DNA of 64,000 bases from Pseudocoprococcus catus (GCF_019734885.1 NZ_JAAXCM010000062.1:36845-100844); one strand, 5' to 3'. Counted from the first letter of the stretch, positions 29,201 to 37,611 are shown. Made by a program: numbers and translations. Notes: generated by a model from the sequence alone, not told the origin.

Positions 29201-31620
29201 ATGGACAGCTTGTAGCGGAGGACTTATGGAACGGGTTTGACGCAGGAGCATTGGAAGCAGTTTCAGAATATTTGCAGGAAAATGGAACAACACTTTATGA
29301 CTTGACGGAATTCCCGAAAGATTCTGTTGTAACCCTGCGGAGTGGACAGACACTTACAATCGAAGAAATACAGGCAGTACAGAAAGATACCTGGGAAGAA
29401 ACGATGGCAGGAAAAAATGAATCTGGAACGGATGTCCGGTTTAATTTTCATGCAGTCAGTGAGGTGCAGCTGCCGGAAGGCATAAAGTTAAAAATGCCAG
29501 AGATTCATTACGTTGATAATTTTTATGTGATGGAAGATGTAAATGCAGAGGGTGTAGTAAAAGTAAACCGGTATGAATCACTGGATGAAGCGATGCAGGA
29601 ATATTTACGTCTGCCAAATCATCAGAAAAAAGTGCTTGGTATCCAGAATACGGAAACGATGCAGGAAAGCATGGATTTTATCCGATGTGAAAACGGGATA
29701 GATCGGCTGACCCATGCGTATAAACAGATCGGAGGGTGGCTGAATCCAGAAATATATGAAGTGGTAAATAAAATGGAAAACATGCTGGACTGGAATGAGG
29801 TACAGATTGCATATCAGATTGGAAAACAATACTTTACAATCCAGACCGCAGAAGATGGTTATGACTATACATTTTATAATGAAGATTATCAGGAGGATGA
29901 TGGAGGAATCTATGACAATCCGACAATCTATGTAGATGAAGCTGCCAGTGATATTTTAGAAGATAAAGGGTACTCACTGGAAGATGCAAAAGTAGTGGAT
30001 TACGAAGATCTGATGGCAGATGTGGAAGAAGTTCAGGAAGAACAGATGCAGCGGATACAATTAGAAAAGAACTGCCCGGCAAGTATTTTTGAAGGATTTC
30101 GCAGGGAAGAAGCAATGCAAACCTATGAAGGAATCGCAATGCAGTTTACCAGGAGTAAAGGGTATCTGACCATACAGGCAACAGAAGAAGGATATTCGTT
30201 TATTTTTTATGACTCTGATCTGCATGAAATCCAGGGTGGTGATTATGATAATCCAGACGCATCCATTCAGGAAGCTGCTTATGAAATCCTTAAAAGTGAA
30301 AGAATGGATGATGTGGAATGTGTCAAAGTGGATTATAAAGAATTTGAAGAAATGACGATCCAGCACTCTAAAGATTTATTGCAGGAGGGGGAACTTCGTG
30401 CGACTTCTGAGATTGGAAGAAATGAACTGGCATTAAACAGTCTGAGCAGGGCAGATGTTGAAAGAGGTGTCTTGTATCATGCACAGGCAGTATTAGAAGA
30501 TATGGGAATGGAACAGGAGGTAGAGCTGCTTGCTGCAAGAGTGTATGGTTCCAGAAGCAGACAAGACCTTTACCGGGAAGATTCTGACCTTGATGTGGTT
30601 CTTTCCTATAAAGGTGATATTCGAGAAGATAGCTTTTTCAATGCCTTAAATGAATCTGGTATAGCGATGGCAGGAATTAAGGTGGATATTAACCCGATTG
30701 CAGAGGAGCGAATCACTCTGGCAGAGTATATAAAAGAATCCGAAAAATATCTTGACCAGCAGGAGATTAAAAAGCTCGCTGTGGACCTGGATAATTTTAG
30801 CTATGACGTTGATACCTATGAGTATAACGATACAGTTGAAAATAGAGAAGAACAGGTGGAAAAACTCACGGAGGATATTTTGAATAAGAAAACAGAAACT
30901 ATCAAGGACTGGCTGCTTGAGGTATCCGAGGAATCCGATATAGACAGCGATGTTATAACTGCCCGTTCTTTACTTTCCCGTCTGGAAGATACAGAGCGAT
31001 TTTCTATTTTTGACAAACAGCCGGAGCAGGAACAGCCAGAAGCCACGATCAGTTTTTATGTCGCAGAGTGCATGGAGTTTCCGGTCATGGGAGAGTACCA
31101 TAACAACCTCACTTTAGAAGAAGCCATTAAAATATATGAGAGTATCCCAGCAGAGAGACTGCATGGGATTAAAGGAATCGGATTTGATCTGCAAGATGGT
31201 GATGAAAATTATTCCGGAGAATATGAGTTGATGAGTGCAGACCGGATACGGCGTGATCTGATAGATATGATTCCACACTATAAAGAAAGCCCTCTGGTGC
31301 AGAAAGCAATCGCAGACATGGAAAAGTATCTGGATGAAAAGCATGGAATTGTAAAGGAAACGGAACATACGACAGAAACAGTAATAGGAAGTGGACAGAA
31401 ACCTTCTGCGGTTGCGGCAGACAGAAGGGCAGAGCAGGAACCGGTATCTGTAAATCGGAGCCAGCCACAAAAGGCAGAACCTGCAAGCAGAGCAAAAGGT
31501 GAAGTGAAGAAATCTGTGCTGCAGTCTTTAAAAGATTTTCAGGCAAGGGCAAAAGCACAGGAGCAGAATAAGACAACGGAGAAATCCAAGACACATAAGA
31601 AGGGAGAAGTGGAATTATGA
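26260..31620 (+). CDS. giant ArdC/zincin, YodL and nucleotidyltransferase polyvalent protein
   Basis: A protein of 1786 residues. An in-frame ATG at 26245 overlaps the ribosome site GGAGGG (26247-26252), so ATG 26260 is the start. Residues 1-130 resemble the ArdC N-terminal DNA-binding domain (WQKKFNRHVKRGEKGIQI). A zincin motif HEVSH (H208, E209, H212) follows. Further on are a YodL-like block (SLSVSDVIVINRGAEITAYY), a DUF4316-like block (FFLMEQDEFGSDVAGII), and two related tandem modules near 1189-1235 and 1300-1345. An MNT-type nucleotidyltransferase motif (YGSRSRQDLYREDSDLDVVL) lies near residue 1427. ArdC-type proteins of mobile elements counter restriction on entry, so this may be a multi-domain anti-defence protein delivered or made early. 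That role is inferred. Confidence 0.85.
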   Translation: MANNIEKQLKEISERLEQGVKEIFTSERYTEYLNTMSKFHNYSFNNTLLITMQKPEATLVAGYQAWQKKFNRHVKRGEKGIQIIAPAPIREKQEIEKIDPVTKEPVIGDDGQPETEIVEMVIPRFRVTTVFDVSQTEGEPIVELEVPELTGSVQFYDTFMEALQNISPVPIRMMEIEGEAKGYYHQTEKYIAIQEDMSNLQTMKTGVHEVSHALLHDREVMDAEGILKDRITKEVEAESIAYIVCNHFGLDTSEYSFTYIASWCESKDMKALRASMDTIRKTSAEVIENIETQMHELEMERPVRDTFHKEDLILHLSGSMGSEFTYDLIENMSREQLEQNVGEYVRLLESGEIEENEKPLESFLEEKGAAVTPLYDSSGHGENYPIDFYDVEYDADTGVTYFSDLSPKDQAEMLVQKAEFPRNIFSENEKAFVNEYAETFPGQVERLNDLVWDMRESYDEAGSKLVYEVIQAARANFPAKEPEIAEETAMQYAHRLIETAEAANTGDFTDSQRNLIVNFAYKMDDKDEVLGLVNRMMTAIRRPGSEYTRSLMNEIQAQIDNFPDGMVGFTEMHEAGIQLDHMLPLTKDRAYELYRGGAEIYVLHGNQENPQLAESTLVDTEDAILGYDGIFGITETEWEVQKEREISATKQEALEQQSAEKIDETLLLHGESGRFAIYQMDSGDEHTYQFMGMESAKSLGYTIDGKDYRMVYAAPWMPTITLENIFERFNIDRPEDFRGHSLSVSDVIVINRGAEITAYYVDSFGFQELPEFVQQRMNILEHNSVRAYPPVYKGTLEQAMGERDVDAYLDSRKLNMDCKKAIEEAIRENFDGLHLKQNAAKEVVERFGEERMNFVMANTIQELSHDGRFSRQNKDWAEHIEVPENISRGRNLNLDYVIESHPAVLDGFIDMARAEIRMQRIEQAIGENEVTITAETRGYEAEGHNGTWHTVDEKEYAGEKFFLMEQDEFGSDVAGIIVAENGQLVAEDLWNGFDAGALEAVSEYLQENGTTLYDLTEFPKDSVVTLRSGQTLTIEEIQAVQKDTWEETMAGKNESGTDVRFNFHAVSEVQLPEGIKLKMPEIHYVDNFYVMEDVNAEGVVKVNRYESLDEAMQEYLRLPNHQKKVLGIQNTETMQESMDFIRCENGIDRLTHAYKQIGGWLNPEIYEVVNKMENMLDWNEVQIAYQIGKQYFTIQTAEDGYDYTFYNEDYQEDDGGIYDNPTIYVDEAASDILEDKGYSLEDAKVVDYEDLMADVEEVQEEQMQRIQLEKNCPASIFEGFRREEAMQTYEGIAMQFTRSKGYLTIQATEEGYSFIFYDSDLHEIQGGDYDNPDASIQEAAYEILKSERMDDVECVKVDYKEFEEMTIQHSKDLLQEGELRATSEIGRNELALNSLSRADVERGVLYHAQAVLEDMGMEQEVELLAARVYGSRSRQDLYREDSDLDVVLSYKGDIREDSFFNALNESGIAMAGIKVDINPIAEERITLAEYIKESEKYLDQQEIKKLAVDLDNFSYDVDTYEYNDTVENREEQVEKLTEDILNKKTETIKDWLLEVSEESDIDSDVITARSLLSRLEDTERFSIFDKQPEQEQPEATISFYVAECMEFPVMGEYHNNLTLEEAIKIYESIPAERLHGIKGIGFDLQDGDENYSGEYELMSADRIRRDLIDMIPHYKESPLVQKAIADMEKYLDEKHGIVKETEHTTETVIGSGQKPSAVAADRRAEQEPVSVNRSQPQKAEPASRAKGEVKKSVLQSLKDFQARAKAQEQNKTTEKSKTHKKGEVEL

Positions 31621-31868
31621 TGGATCTGGCGATGAACTTTGATGCGGATGAATGTTTAGTAACAGCAATGTTTGATAAAGGAAACAGAAATGACACGATG
31701 GAGGCAATCGATCATATCATTCCTTTTCTGAAAGGCGATGCAGATATGATCGGGCTTGTCTGCAATACCATAAGAAAACTGTTCTGCATGAGCGATGAAG
31801 GATATGAGGTTTTTCTTATGGATCTGGAAGAATATAAAATGGAACTGGAAGAGGAGGATGAAGAATGA
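31617..31868 (+). CDS. transposon-transfer assisting (TTRAP) family protein
   Basis: An 83-residue acidic protein of the TTRAP family found beside the giant polyvalent genes of Tn1549-like elements. Typical stretches are DECLVTAMFDKGNRNDTM and FMS-type helices ending in the acidic tail EEEDEE. The start ATG 31617 overlaps the stop of the preceding gene (ATGA), and its own stop overlaps the next start (ATGA), so all three are translationally coupled. A direct molecular role is not known; the family name reflects its association with conjugative transposons. Confidence 0.85.
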   Translation: MMDLAMNFDADECLVTAMFDKGNRNDTMEAIDHIIPFLKGDADMIGLVCNTIRKLFCMSDEGYEVFLMDLEEYKMELEEEDEE

Positions 31869-32773
31869 ATACAAGTCAGTGTGCAGTATATCAGGTAAAA
31901 GATACCCCAGAGTACCGGGATGTCCGTTTCCGTTCTTACGAGAAACTGAAAAGCGAAGGAAGAACAGTCCAGGTAGAAAACTATCAGCAGGTGTATATTG
32001 GAAGAATCCAGCCGGGGGAAACTCCGGCTGATATTAAACTCCGTTTACAGAAGCAGCGACCGAAGAACTTCAAAGGTCATTCCATTGGTTGCAGTGATGT
32101 GATCGTCATCACCGACGATGGAAAAACCACAGCTTACTATGTCAACAAAGATGGTTTTATCATCATTCCAGAATTTCTCACAATCAAAAGTTCTTCCGAT
32201 ACCAGACTTTCCATTGATACAACCGGGTACGAAATCGAAGGAAAGAAAGGAACATGGCTTGCACAGGATTACATCCTGATGAACGAGAAGAAATGGTTTC
32301 TGATGGAGCATGAGGAGTATGGAACAAGAGCAGCCTATGTGATTCTCAGTGAGGAAGGTGCCGTAGTCATGAATGACTGTTACAATGGCTTTGATGAAGA
32401 AGCCAGACGGAACATCCAGAACTTCATGCAGCAACAGGCAGAGCAGGCACAGCAAAAACAACAGGAAATGCAGGCACAATCCCAGATCAGACAGCAACAA
32501 TCTGGAGAAACACAAAAGAAGAAACCAGAGCTGGCAAACTGGCAGAAGGTCATGGATAATGGAGAATATCTTCGCAGTGCAGAGATGGCAGAAGAAGCCA
32601 ACTACAATATGATTGATGGACTGATGAACAACATTCCAAGGAAAAAAGATAAAAATGCTCCACGAAGATCGGTACTGAAACGACTCCGTAATCATCAGAA
32701 GAAGATAGCCAGTCAGAGAAAAGGACAGCCACAGAAGGAAATCGAAGAAGAAATGGAGAGGAAGAAGAAATAG
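31865..32773 (+). CDS. YodL and DUF4316 domain protein
   Basis: A 302-residue protein. A YodL-like domain (IGRIQPGETPADIKLRLQ through HSIGCSDVIVITDDGKTTAY) is followed by a DUF4316-like domain (KWFLMEHEEYGTRAAYVIL...CYNGFDEEA). A Gln-rich linker (about residues 190-220) and a basic C-terminus follow. Both domains also occur, in the same order, inside the preceding giant protein, so the two genes are partial paralogues. It ends the transfer operon, since a strong terminator follows. Its role in transfer is not known. The start ATG 31865 overlaps the TTRAP stop. Confidence 0.85.
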   Translation: MNTSQCAVYQVKDTPEYRDVRFRSYEKLKSEGRTVQVENYQQVYIGRIQPGETPADIKLRLQKQRPKNFKGHSIGCSDVIVITDDGKTTAYYVNKDGFIIIPEFLTIKSSSDTRLSIDTTGYEIEGKKGTWLAQDYILMNEKKWFLMEHEEYGTRAAYVILSEEGAVVMNDCYNGFDEEARRNIQNFMQQQAEQAQQKQQEMQAQSQIRQQQSGETQKKKPELANWQKVMDNGEYLRSAEMAEEANYNMIDGLMNNIPRKKDKNAPRRSVLKRLRNHQKKIASQRKGQPQKEIEEEMERKKK

Positions 32774-32781
32774 TTTTTAAG

Positions 32782-32828
32782 AAGTGGATGTTACTGTAAC
32801 TTTTAGTTAAAGTAGCATCCACTTTTTA
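32782..32828 (+). terminator. terminator of the transfer operon
   Basis: AAGTGGATG pairs with CATCCACTT (9 bp) with additional inner pairing, followed by TTTTT. It closes the 28-kb plus-strand operon and lies between convergent genes. The right arm could also serve the minus-strand gene ending at 32867, but the T-run fits plus-strand transcription best. Confidence 0.8.
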
Positions 32829-32866
32829 GATAATGTATTTTAAAGATGAATCTTAATATTAAAATA

Positions 32867-34669
32867 CTATTCAATGAATAAATATTTTGGTCGTACAATG
32901 CGATAGATGTCTTCAGGAGAAAGGGTTTCTGAAGCAATCTCGGAAGAAGATTTCTTCTTTTTCTTTTTGATATCTGGCGATAATTTTTTATTATAGTCTT
33001 GGTAGGTGGCATCTACAGAAATTAATATATCTGTAATGCTATATAAATTGTTTTTTTCCTGATAGTATAATATCGTGGAAAGTACAGAGTTAACATAGCG
33101 ATACAATCGAAAGCTGATATACTCCAGGGAATCGTCAATATCCTTTGTAGAATGAATTAGTTGATTTCGGAGACGATAAATATAATTTAAATCATGCTTA
33201 ATACCGTCAAAATATTCTTGAATTGCCTTGCTTGTTTTTTCTGGCTCAGTTAAAAGCATAATTATTTCACGACATTCTCGCTCAAGGACAATATGGAAAG
33301 AAAGCTCAGATAAAATAGCACTATATTTATTTACATCACTTAGATAAGCAATTACTTTTGGGGTAGAATAATCTTTTTCAGTGACCTGACAATTCATTAT
33401 AAAATTTTGTAAAGTAGGATATTTCTCAGCATAATCCTTTTTGTTAGACATACAATAAGTAAGTCGTGCCCAAAATATATTAAGTTTATTTTTTAGATAG
33501 AACAATCCAAAAACTTCTGGAACAACAACGCGTGCTTTTTCTATGATTGTAAAGCGTGGAAATGAATATAAAATATATTCAAGGGATGACCAAAAGTTAA
33601 GAAAACGGTTTTGAGTAGTCAGCGATTTGGCAGAATTAAGAGTATAAAGTATTCGTTCCAAAGTTCTAATATTGTTGCTGCCAAGATCATTTCGCAACTG
33701 TAAAAAACGTTCCAACTGTTTTTTATAGTTTGCGTCAATATGGTTAAGCATTTTTATGGGATCAATGCTGTTTAAGCTGATTTTATGAAAAACCGTGTCT
33801 TCTTTCCAATAATACCATAAATCATCGCGAATACAATTGGTTGTGCTTTGCCACATATCAAACAGTTCTGTAACGGATTGGAATTCTTTTTGAGCTAAGT
33901 CGATTGCTTTGAATTCATCTAAAGCTAGATACTCTTTACTGGCAATTAAGGTATCGTTATTTATATGAGGTATCCCTAATTCTTGGTTAGTATGGATTTC
34001 AAATTGCTGTTTTATAAGATTAAGTGCCAGTTCCTTCTGCGTCTGGCTTGAAATTTTAAAACAGATATGAATAGAAAAAGGTATAGGTTTTCTGTCAAAT
34101 TCGTTAAGATTCTGTATAGTTTTTTCAGCATCATTATGTTCTAGAAATTCTTGCTGCTGTCTTTTGAAAAAATCTAAAATATGAGACATAGAATGTCCTG
34201 CATATAATAAATCACTAATAAGAGCCTCCATTAAATAATCCATGCCTTTGAATGTGGTTTCTGTGAGTAAGCATTGAATATAACAATTTATGAGATTTTC
34301 AGCTTCCAATTTCTTTTTTAAAGCTACAATGCTACGGTGAATGTTATGAAGTTCTTTATCGCGAGCTTCATTTGCAAGATTTATGAGCTGATGTAAGTGA
34401 GAAAAATCATTTTGGTATAAATCAAGCTTATGAAAAGGATGTATTTGCATCTGGTAATCCAGTCCTTCTAACAATCCTTCGTATGAGCGTTTTAGTTTGG
34501 TTGGGTCAAGGGATGCCCTAAGTTCATCATAGGTGCTGATACAGATACCCATATATTGCAATAAACTTTCTGTTCGCTTTTCTTCAAGTGTGTGGAAAGA
34601 ATTATGTACCAAATCTCGTATTTTGAAAATAAAATATTTTCTGCTATCTGCTTTGTTCTTTTCTAACAT
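32867..34669 (-). CDS. cargo protein with C-terminal HEPN-like (ApeA-type) domain
   Basis: A 600-residue protein that I cannot name from its N-terminal two thirds, which are mostly helical. The C-terminal third resembles ApeA-like HEPN domains: a helix RFLNFWSSLEYIL, and later IYRLRNQLIHS, in which R501-N-Q-L-I-H506 fits the Rx4H motif of HEPN ribonucleases. A Lys-run linker (near 570-575) precedes a short tail. HEPN proteins of this kind often act in phage defence or abortive infection. The gene stands alone, is transcribed against the transfer operon, and is clearly more AT-rich, all consistent with acquired cargo. A defence function is an inference. The start ATG at 34669 has AAAGGAAAAAAGG upstream. 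Confidence 0.7.
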   Translation of the reverse strand: MLEKNKADSRKYFIFKIRDLVHNSFHTLEEKRTESLLQYMGICISTYDELRASLDPTKLKRSYEGLLEGLDYQMQIHPFHKLDLYQNDFSHLHQLINLANEARDKELHNIHRSIVALKKKLEAENLINCYIQCLLTETTFKGMDYLMEALISDLLYAGHSMSHILDFFKRQQQEFLEHNDAEKTIQNLNEFDRKPIPFSIHICFKISSQTQKELALNLIKQQFEIHTNQELGIPHINNDTLIASKEYLALDEFKAIDLAQKEFQSVTELFDMWQSTTNCIRDDLWYYWKEDTVFHKISLNSIDPIKMLNHIDANYKKQLERFLQLRNDLGSNNIRTLERILYTLNSAKSLTTQNRFLNFWSSLEYILYSFPRFTIIEKARVVVPEVFGLFYLKNKLNIFWARLTYCMSNKKDYAEKYPTLQNFIMNCQVTEKDYSTPKVIAYLSDVNKYSAILSELSFHIVLERECREIIMLLTEPEKTSKAIQEYFDGIKHDLNYIYRLRNQLIHSTKDIDDSLEYISFRLYRYVNSVLSTILYYQEKNNLYSITDILISVDATYQDYNKKLSPDIKKKKKKSSSEIASETLSPEDIYRIVRPKYLFIE

Positions 34670-34750
34670 AAGTGAGACCTTTTTTCCTTTCTTTTATTTG
34701 AAATTTATCTTGACAAATTAAAATTTATCGACTAAGATTAAGATAGATTG

Positions 34751-34810
34751 AGATACATGAGCAAGAAACGGGCTACCTGGGTAGTACCATTTTGTTTACT
34801 GTATCTTTTT
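34751..34810 (+). ncRNA. candidate small structured RNA, copy A
   Basis: AGATACA and TGTATCT form a closing 7-bp stem followed by a T-run. Inside is a hairpin, GGCTAC-CTGG-GTAG-TA-CC. The arrangement and the 3' part (CTGGGTAGTACC..TACTGTATCTTTTT) closely resemble the next element (copy B), so the two look like diverged copies of one terminator-ended small RNA. No promoter was identified. It lies in the divergent gap upstream of the HEPN-like gene. Confidence 0.4.
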
Positions 34811-34855
34811 ATTTATGTATAAAAGGTGTTGATACCACATAATATATTTATAGAG

Positions 34856-34921
34856 GAAGGTGCATATTTCTGAGGCCAGGCTGTCTGGGCAGTTCTCCCT
34901 TTAATACTGCATCTTCTTTTT
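34856..34921 (+). ncRNA. candidate small structured RNA, copy B
   Basis: GAAGGTGCA pairs with TGCATCTTC (9 bp, one G-U), followed by TTTTT. The interior holds CCAG-GCTGT-CTGG and then GGCAGTTCTCCC. The 3' part CTGGGCAGTTC..TACTGCATCTTC matches copy A in order and sequence. The paired copies suggest a real RNA gene family rather than a chance hairpin; its target is unknown. Confidence 0.4.
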
Positions 34922-35126
34922 AATTATATCATACTGTAAATAAGAAAAACATCAATGTTTTTGTATTGATTTATGAAATGAACTATGGTTGTGAGTTCTT
35001 TTTCAATAGGTATTTTCGTTATAACTGTTTGAGAATACCGGTACATTTACATAAGCAATGTATTTTATGTGAACTTTTTAATAGCATTTTTCTATTTCGC
35101 CACACATGGAGAAACTCCTTCTTTGA

Positions 35127-35334
35127 TTATTCAGCAGATTCTTCGGAAACAGAGTCTTTCTTTTTTAAGGACTTTCCAGAAATCATTTTATGACCAGAAT
35201 AGATAGCCATAATCATACAGAGAAGAGAGCTGTAAGCAAAATATTTATGAGCAGATTTCATATCTTGAGAAGCAGTAAAAAGTTCCGATCATGGATGCCA
35301 ATGCACCGAGTGACCAATATTTATGTGCCTTCAT
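35127..35334 (-). pseudogene. frameshifted DUF6219-like small membrane protein
   Basis: On the minus strand, ATG 35334 (ribosome site AGGAG upstream) begins MKAHKYWSLGALASMIGTF. The frame then fails after a run of five T. Removing one T restores TASQDMKSAHKYFAYSSL, followed by LLCMIMAIYSGHKMISGK and the stop at 35127. Joined, this gives about 68 residues with two hydrophobic segments, as in DUF6219-type proteins of clostridial elements. The break is either a real +1 mutation in a homopolymer, a sequencing error, or (less likely) programmed slippage. It sits between the small-RNA candidates and the relaxase gene. Confidence 0.65.
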
Positions 35335-35453
35335 TTTAATGATGTCTCCTGTGTTTTTCTATATCATACATCTTTTTAGGAAAGATGCAAACAGGAATTT
35401 ATTCATTAGCATAGATTTGAAAATGATATTTGGGTGCTTGGAGATGAAAAGGT

Positions 35454-37103
35454 TTATAAATTCTGCTCTTTTTCAATCTGTTGCTCCTGCCCACGATTCT
35501 TCCCAAGAATCATATCAATATTCGCAGATACAGTGCGAAGCTCCCGTTCATAATCCTGGTGATTAGAAAAATCTTCACGCTGTCTATCCCTCAATTCAAC
35601 AAGCCGGTCCTTTTCAGCATAGAGAGCTTTCATGGAAGGCAATTTATTCCCGCCAGATTTTTCTTTGAGTGTTCGTAGAGCTGTGTCATACAGGGAAAGT
35701 TCTGCTCGATGTTCTTCATAAAATTTTTTCTTGTTTCGGCTTGTACGATAATCAGCATACACATTTTTGTATGCCAGATATTGTCCGGTAAAATGAATCT
35801 GTTCATTCACTTCTTTGAGCTGTTGTTCAGTATCTTTTAAAGATTTTCTGGAAGCACTGGTCTGGTCTGATGCCTGATTGAGTGCTGCATGGAAATCATC
35901 AAGAGAATCATATCCATGCTCTTGTATGTAGGCAACAGTCTGAGCCATCTGCTTCAAATTGGTGAGCTTTACTTTTTGAGCATAGGCTTTGCTCTGCTGG
36001 GCTTTAATACAGGTTTGCAGATCTATTACAAGCCGGAGGTTTGATTTTATGAAAATGAATGGTGCAGGGATAGCAGAAGTATCAGAGAAAGGAACAGGTG
36101 GTAAATCTGTGGAAGTATTCGGAGCCTGCTGTTCCAGAATTTCTTCTTTCAGTTCTCTACGGGATTTCGTGTTTTCTTCAAATGCTTTCAAGAGAAAATC
36201 TTCTGTGTATCTGGTCCCAAGAGTTCTTTCAGTGATAAATTTTTTTCTGCCAGGGTGAAGATAGCTGTACCGGTTTCGACTGATCTTGAGGATGATGTGA
36301 TATTTTTCGTCAAGGATTTTTGAAAATTCTTCTGGTGATCGGGCAATACTTGCAGCATCATCAATAGCGTCACGGAGAAATTGTTTTTCTGTCTGGTAAC
36401 GAGTTTCTTTCGGTGTGATTCCATCTTCTTTCATTTTCAGATTCAGCTTATCTAATTTTTCCTGTCCCCGGCGTTGTGCCCAGTATTCTTTTTCGGTGAT
36501 TTTTCTTTCAGCAGGAGTGAGCAGATCAACTTGGTGCAACCCTTCTTTTTTGCACATATCCATGACTTCCTGTTTTAGATGGGCAAGATAGGCAGCACTT
36601 AGATGATGCTTATAACCGGCTTTTGCTTCACAGTCAAATTCCATATAGGGTTCTTGTGGTATATCATATTTACGGAGACTGTTAATTACGATATGCACAT
36701 GGATGTTTCCACTTTTGTTATGACCGTCGGTATGAGTACAGACTAAAGCCTGATGACCGGGAAAGTTTTTCTTTGCAAAAGTCAATCCGAGTTGCTGGGC
36801 ACGTTCACCGGTCAATCCACATTCATCCCTGTCTTTTGGGTCGAAGCTGATGATATAGTGATGGGATTTTATTTCATTGAAGTTTTTGTTCTTGTGATAG
36901 TAGCTGTTCAGTTCCTGACATTCAGATGCAAAAGAGAATGGATCACAGTTCAGACCGTCCAGATAATATTCTTCTCTCAGTATCATATGCCCTTCTTCAT
37001 CAAGAATCGGTTTTTGCGTATACTCGTTGTGCTGGAAGATAAGATACCGTTCCGATTCTCCATAGTCAGAGTTTTTGTTTGCGATATGTTTAATTACTGC
37101 CAC
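35454..37103 (-). CDS. relaxase/mobilization nuclease (MobA-type)
   Basis: A relaxase of about 549 residues that nicks oriT and pilots the DNA strand. It begins MAVIKHIANKNSDYG, typical of the family. The metal-binding motif is HTDGH...NIHVHIVINS (H124, H128, H135, H137), which fits PF03432-type MOB relaxases. The C-terminal half is coiled coil. GTG 37103 is preferred because AGGTGA lies 5 bases upstream of it; an in-frame GTG at 37112 would add three residues but lacks a ribosome site. The start overlaps the end of the MobC gene, so the two are coupled. Confidence 0.93.
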   Translation of the reverse strand: MAVIKHIANKNSDYGESERYLIFQHNEYTQKPILDEEGHMILREEYYLDGLNCDPFSFASECQELNSYYHKNKNFNEIKSHHYIISFDPKDRDECGLTGERAQQLGLTFAKKNFPGHQALVCTHTDGHNKSGNIHVHIVINSLRKYDIPQEPYMEFDCEAKAGYKHHLSAAYLAHLKQEVMDMCKKEGLHQVDLLTPAERKITEKEYWAQRRGQEKLDKLNLKMKEDGITPKETRYQTEKQFLRDAIDDAASIARSPEEFSKILDEKYHIILKISRNRYSYLHPGRKKFITERTLGTRYTEDFLLKAFEENTKSRRELKEEILEQQAPNTSTDLPPVPFSDTSAIPAPFIFIKSNLRLVIDLQTCIKAQQSKAYAQKVKLTNLKQMAQTVAYIQEHGYDSLDDFHAALNQASDQTSASRKSLKDTEQQLKEVNEQIHFTGQYLAYKNVYADYRTSRNKKKFYEEHRAELSLYDTALRTLKEKSGGNKLPSMKALYAEKDRLVELRDRQREDFSNHQDYERELRTVSANIDMILGKNRGQEQQIEKEQNL

Positions 37104-37467
37104 GAAAATCACCTGCCATTTTCATCACTTCATATTTCATTTCATAAATATCCCGGAGAGACTTTCGGATTTCATTTCTCATTTCAGAAGAGAGGATTCC
37201 ACCCTGATTAAAATATCGGGCAATCTGATTTAGGTTGCTGCCAATTTTACCAAACTCGCTAATAAGTTTTTTTATTTCGGGAAGATCTGCGGTAATTTCG
37301 TATTTGATGATGACTTTCTGGTTGACCAAGGCATTTCGGATAAAATCAGAAACCGTCATGCTGTTAGCCTTGGCTCTTTCTGCAAGAAGATCATATTCAG
37401 TTTCATTCATGCGTAAATGCACATCTTTAGTTTTTGCAAGAGTTTCCTCTTTCTTAGGTCTTGTCAT
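37090..37467 (-). CDS. mobC: MobC family relaxosome accessory protein
   Basis: A 125-residue protein of the MobC family. It has a ribbon-helix-helix-like N-terminus (VHLRMNETEYDLLAERA, then MTVSDFIRNAL) and the conserved block SEFGKIGSNLNQIARYFNQG. MobC proteins bind near oriT and help the relaxase open the strands. The gene precedes and overlaps the relaxase gene and faces the hairpin-rich region 37.5-37.7 kb, the likely oriT. Confidence 0.93.
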   Translation of the reverse strand: MTRPKKEETLAKTKDVHLRMNETEYDLLAERAKANSMTVSDFIRNALVNQKVIIKYEITADLPEIKKLISEFGKIGSNLNQIARYFNQGGILSSEMRNEIRKSLRDIYEMKYEVMKMAGDFRGSN

Positions 37468-37611
37468 TGATAACTTCCTTTCTTCGTGGTAGTGGTTTCA
37501 TAAGAAAATCCAAATTTTGCGGCCTGCAGGGAAAGTAAGTGATGAAAAATTATCGCACTGTGACCATGTAAATGGAAACCAATATACATATCTGTGATTG
37601 TGGTCGAGGGT

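Noticed and set aside
34966..35566. Two plus-strand frames (75 and 91 residues) opposite the relaxase end and the broken DUF6219-like gene
   Set aside because: Both are antisense to better-supported minus-strand genes and lack ribosome sites.
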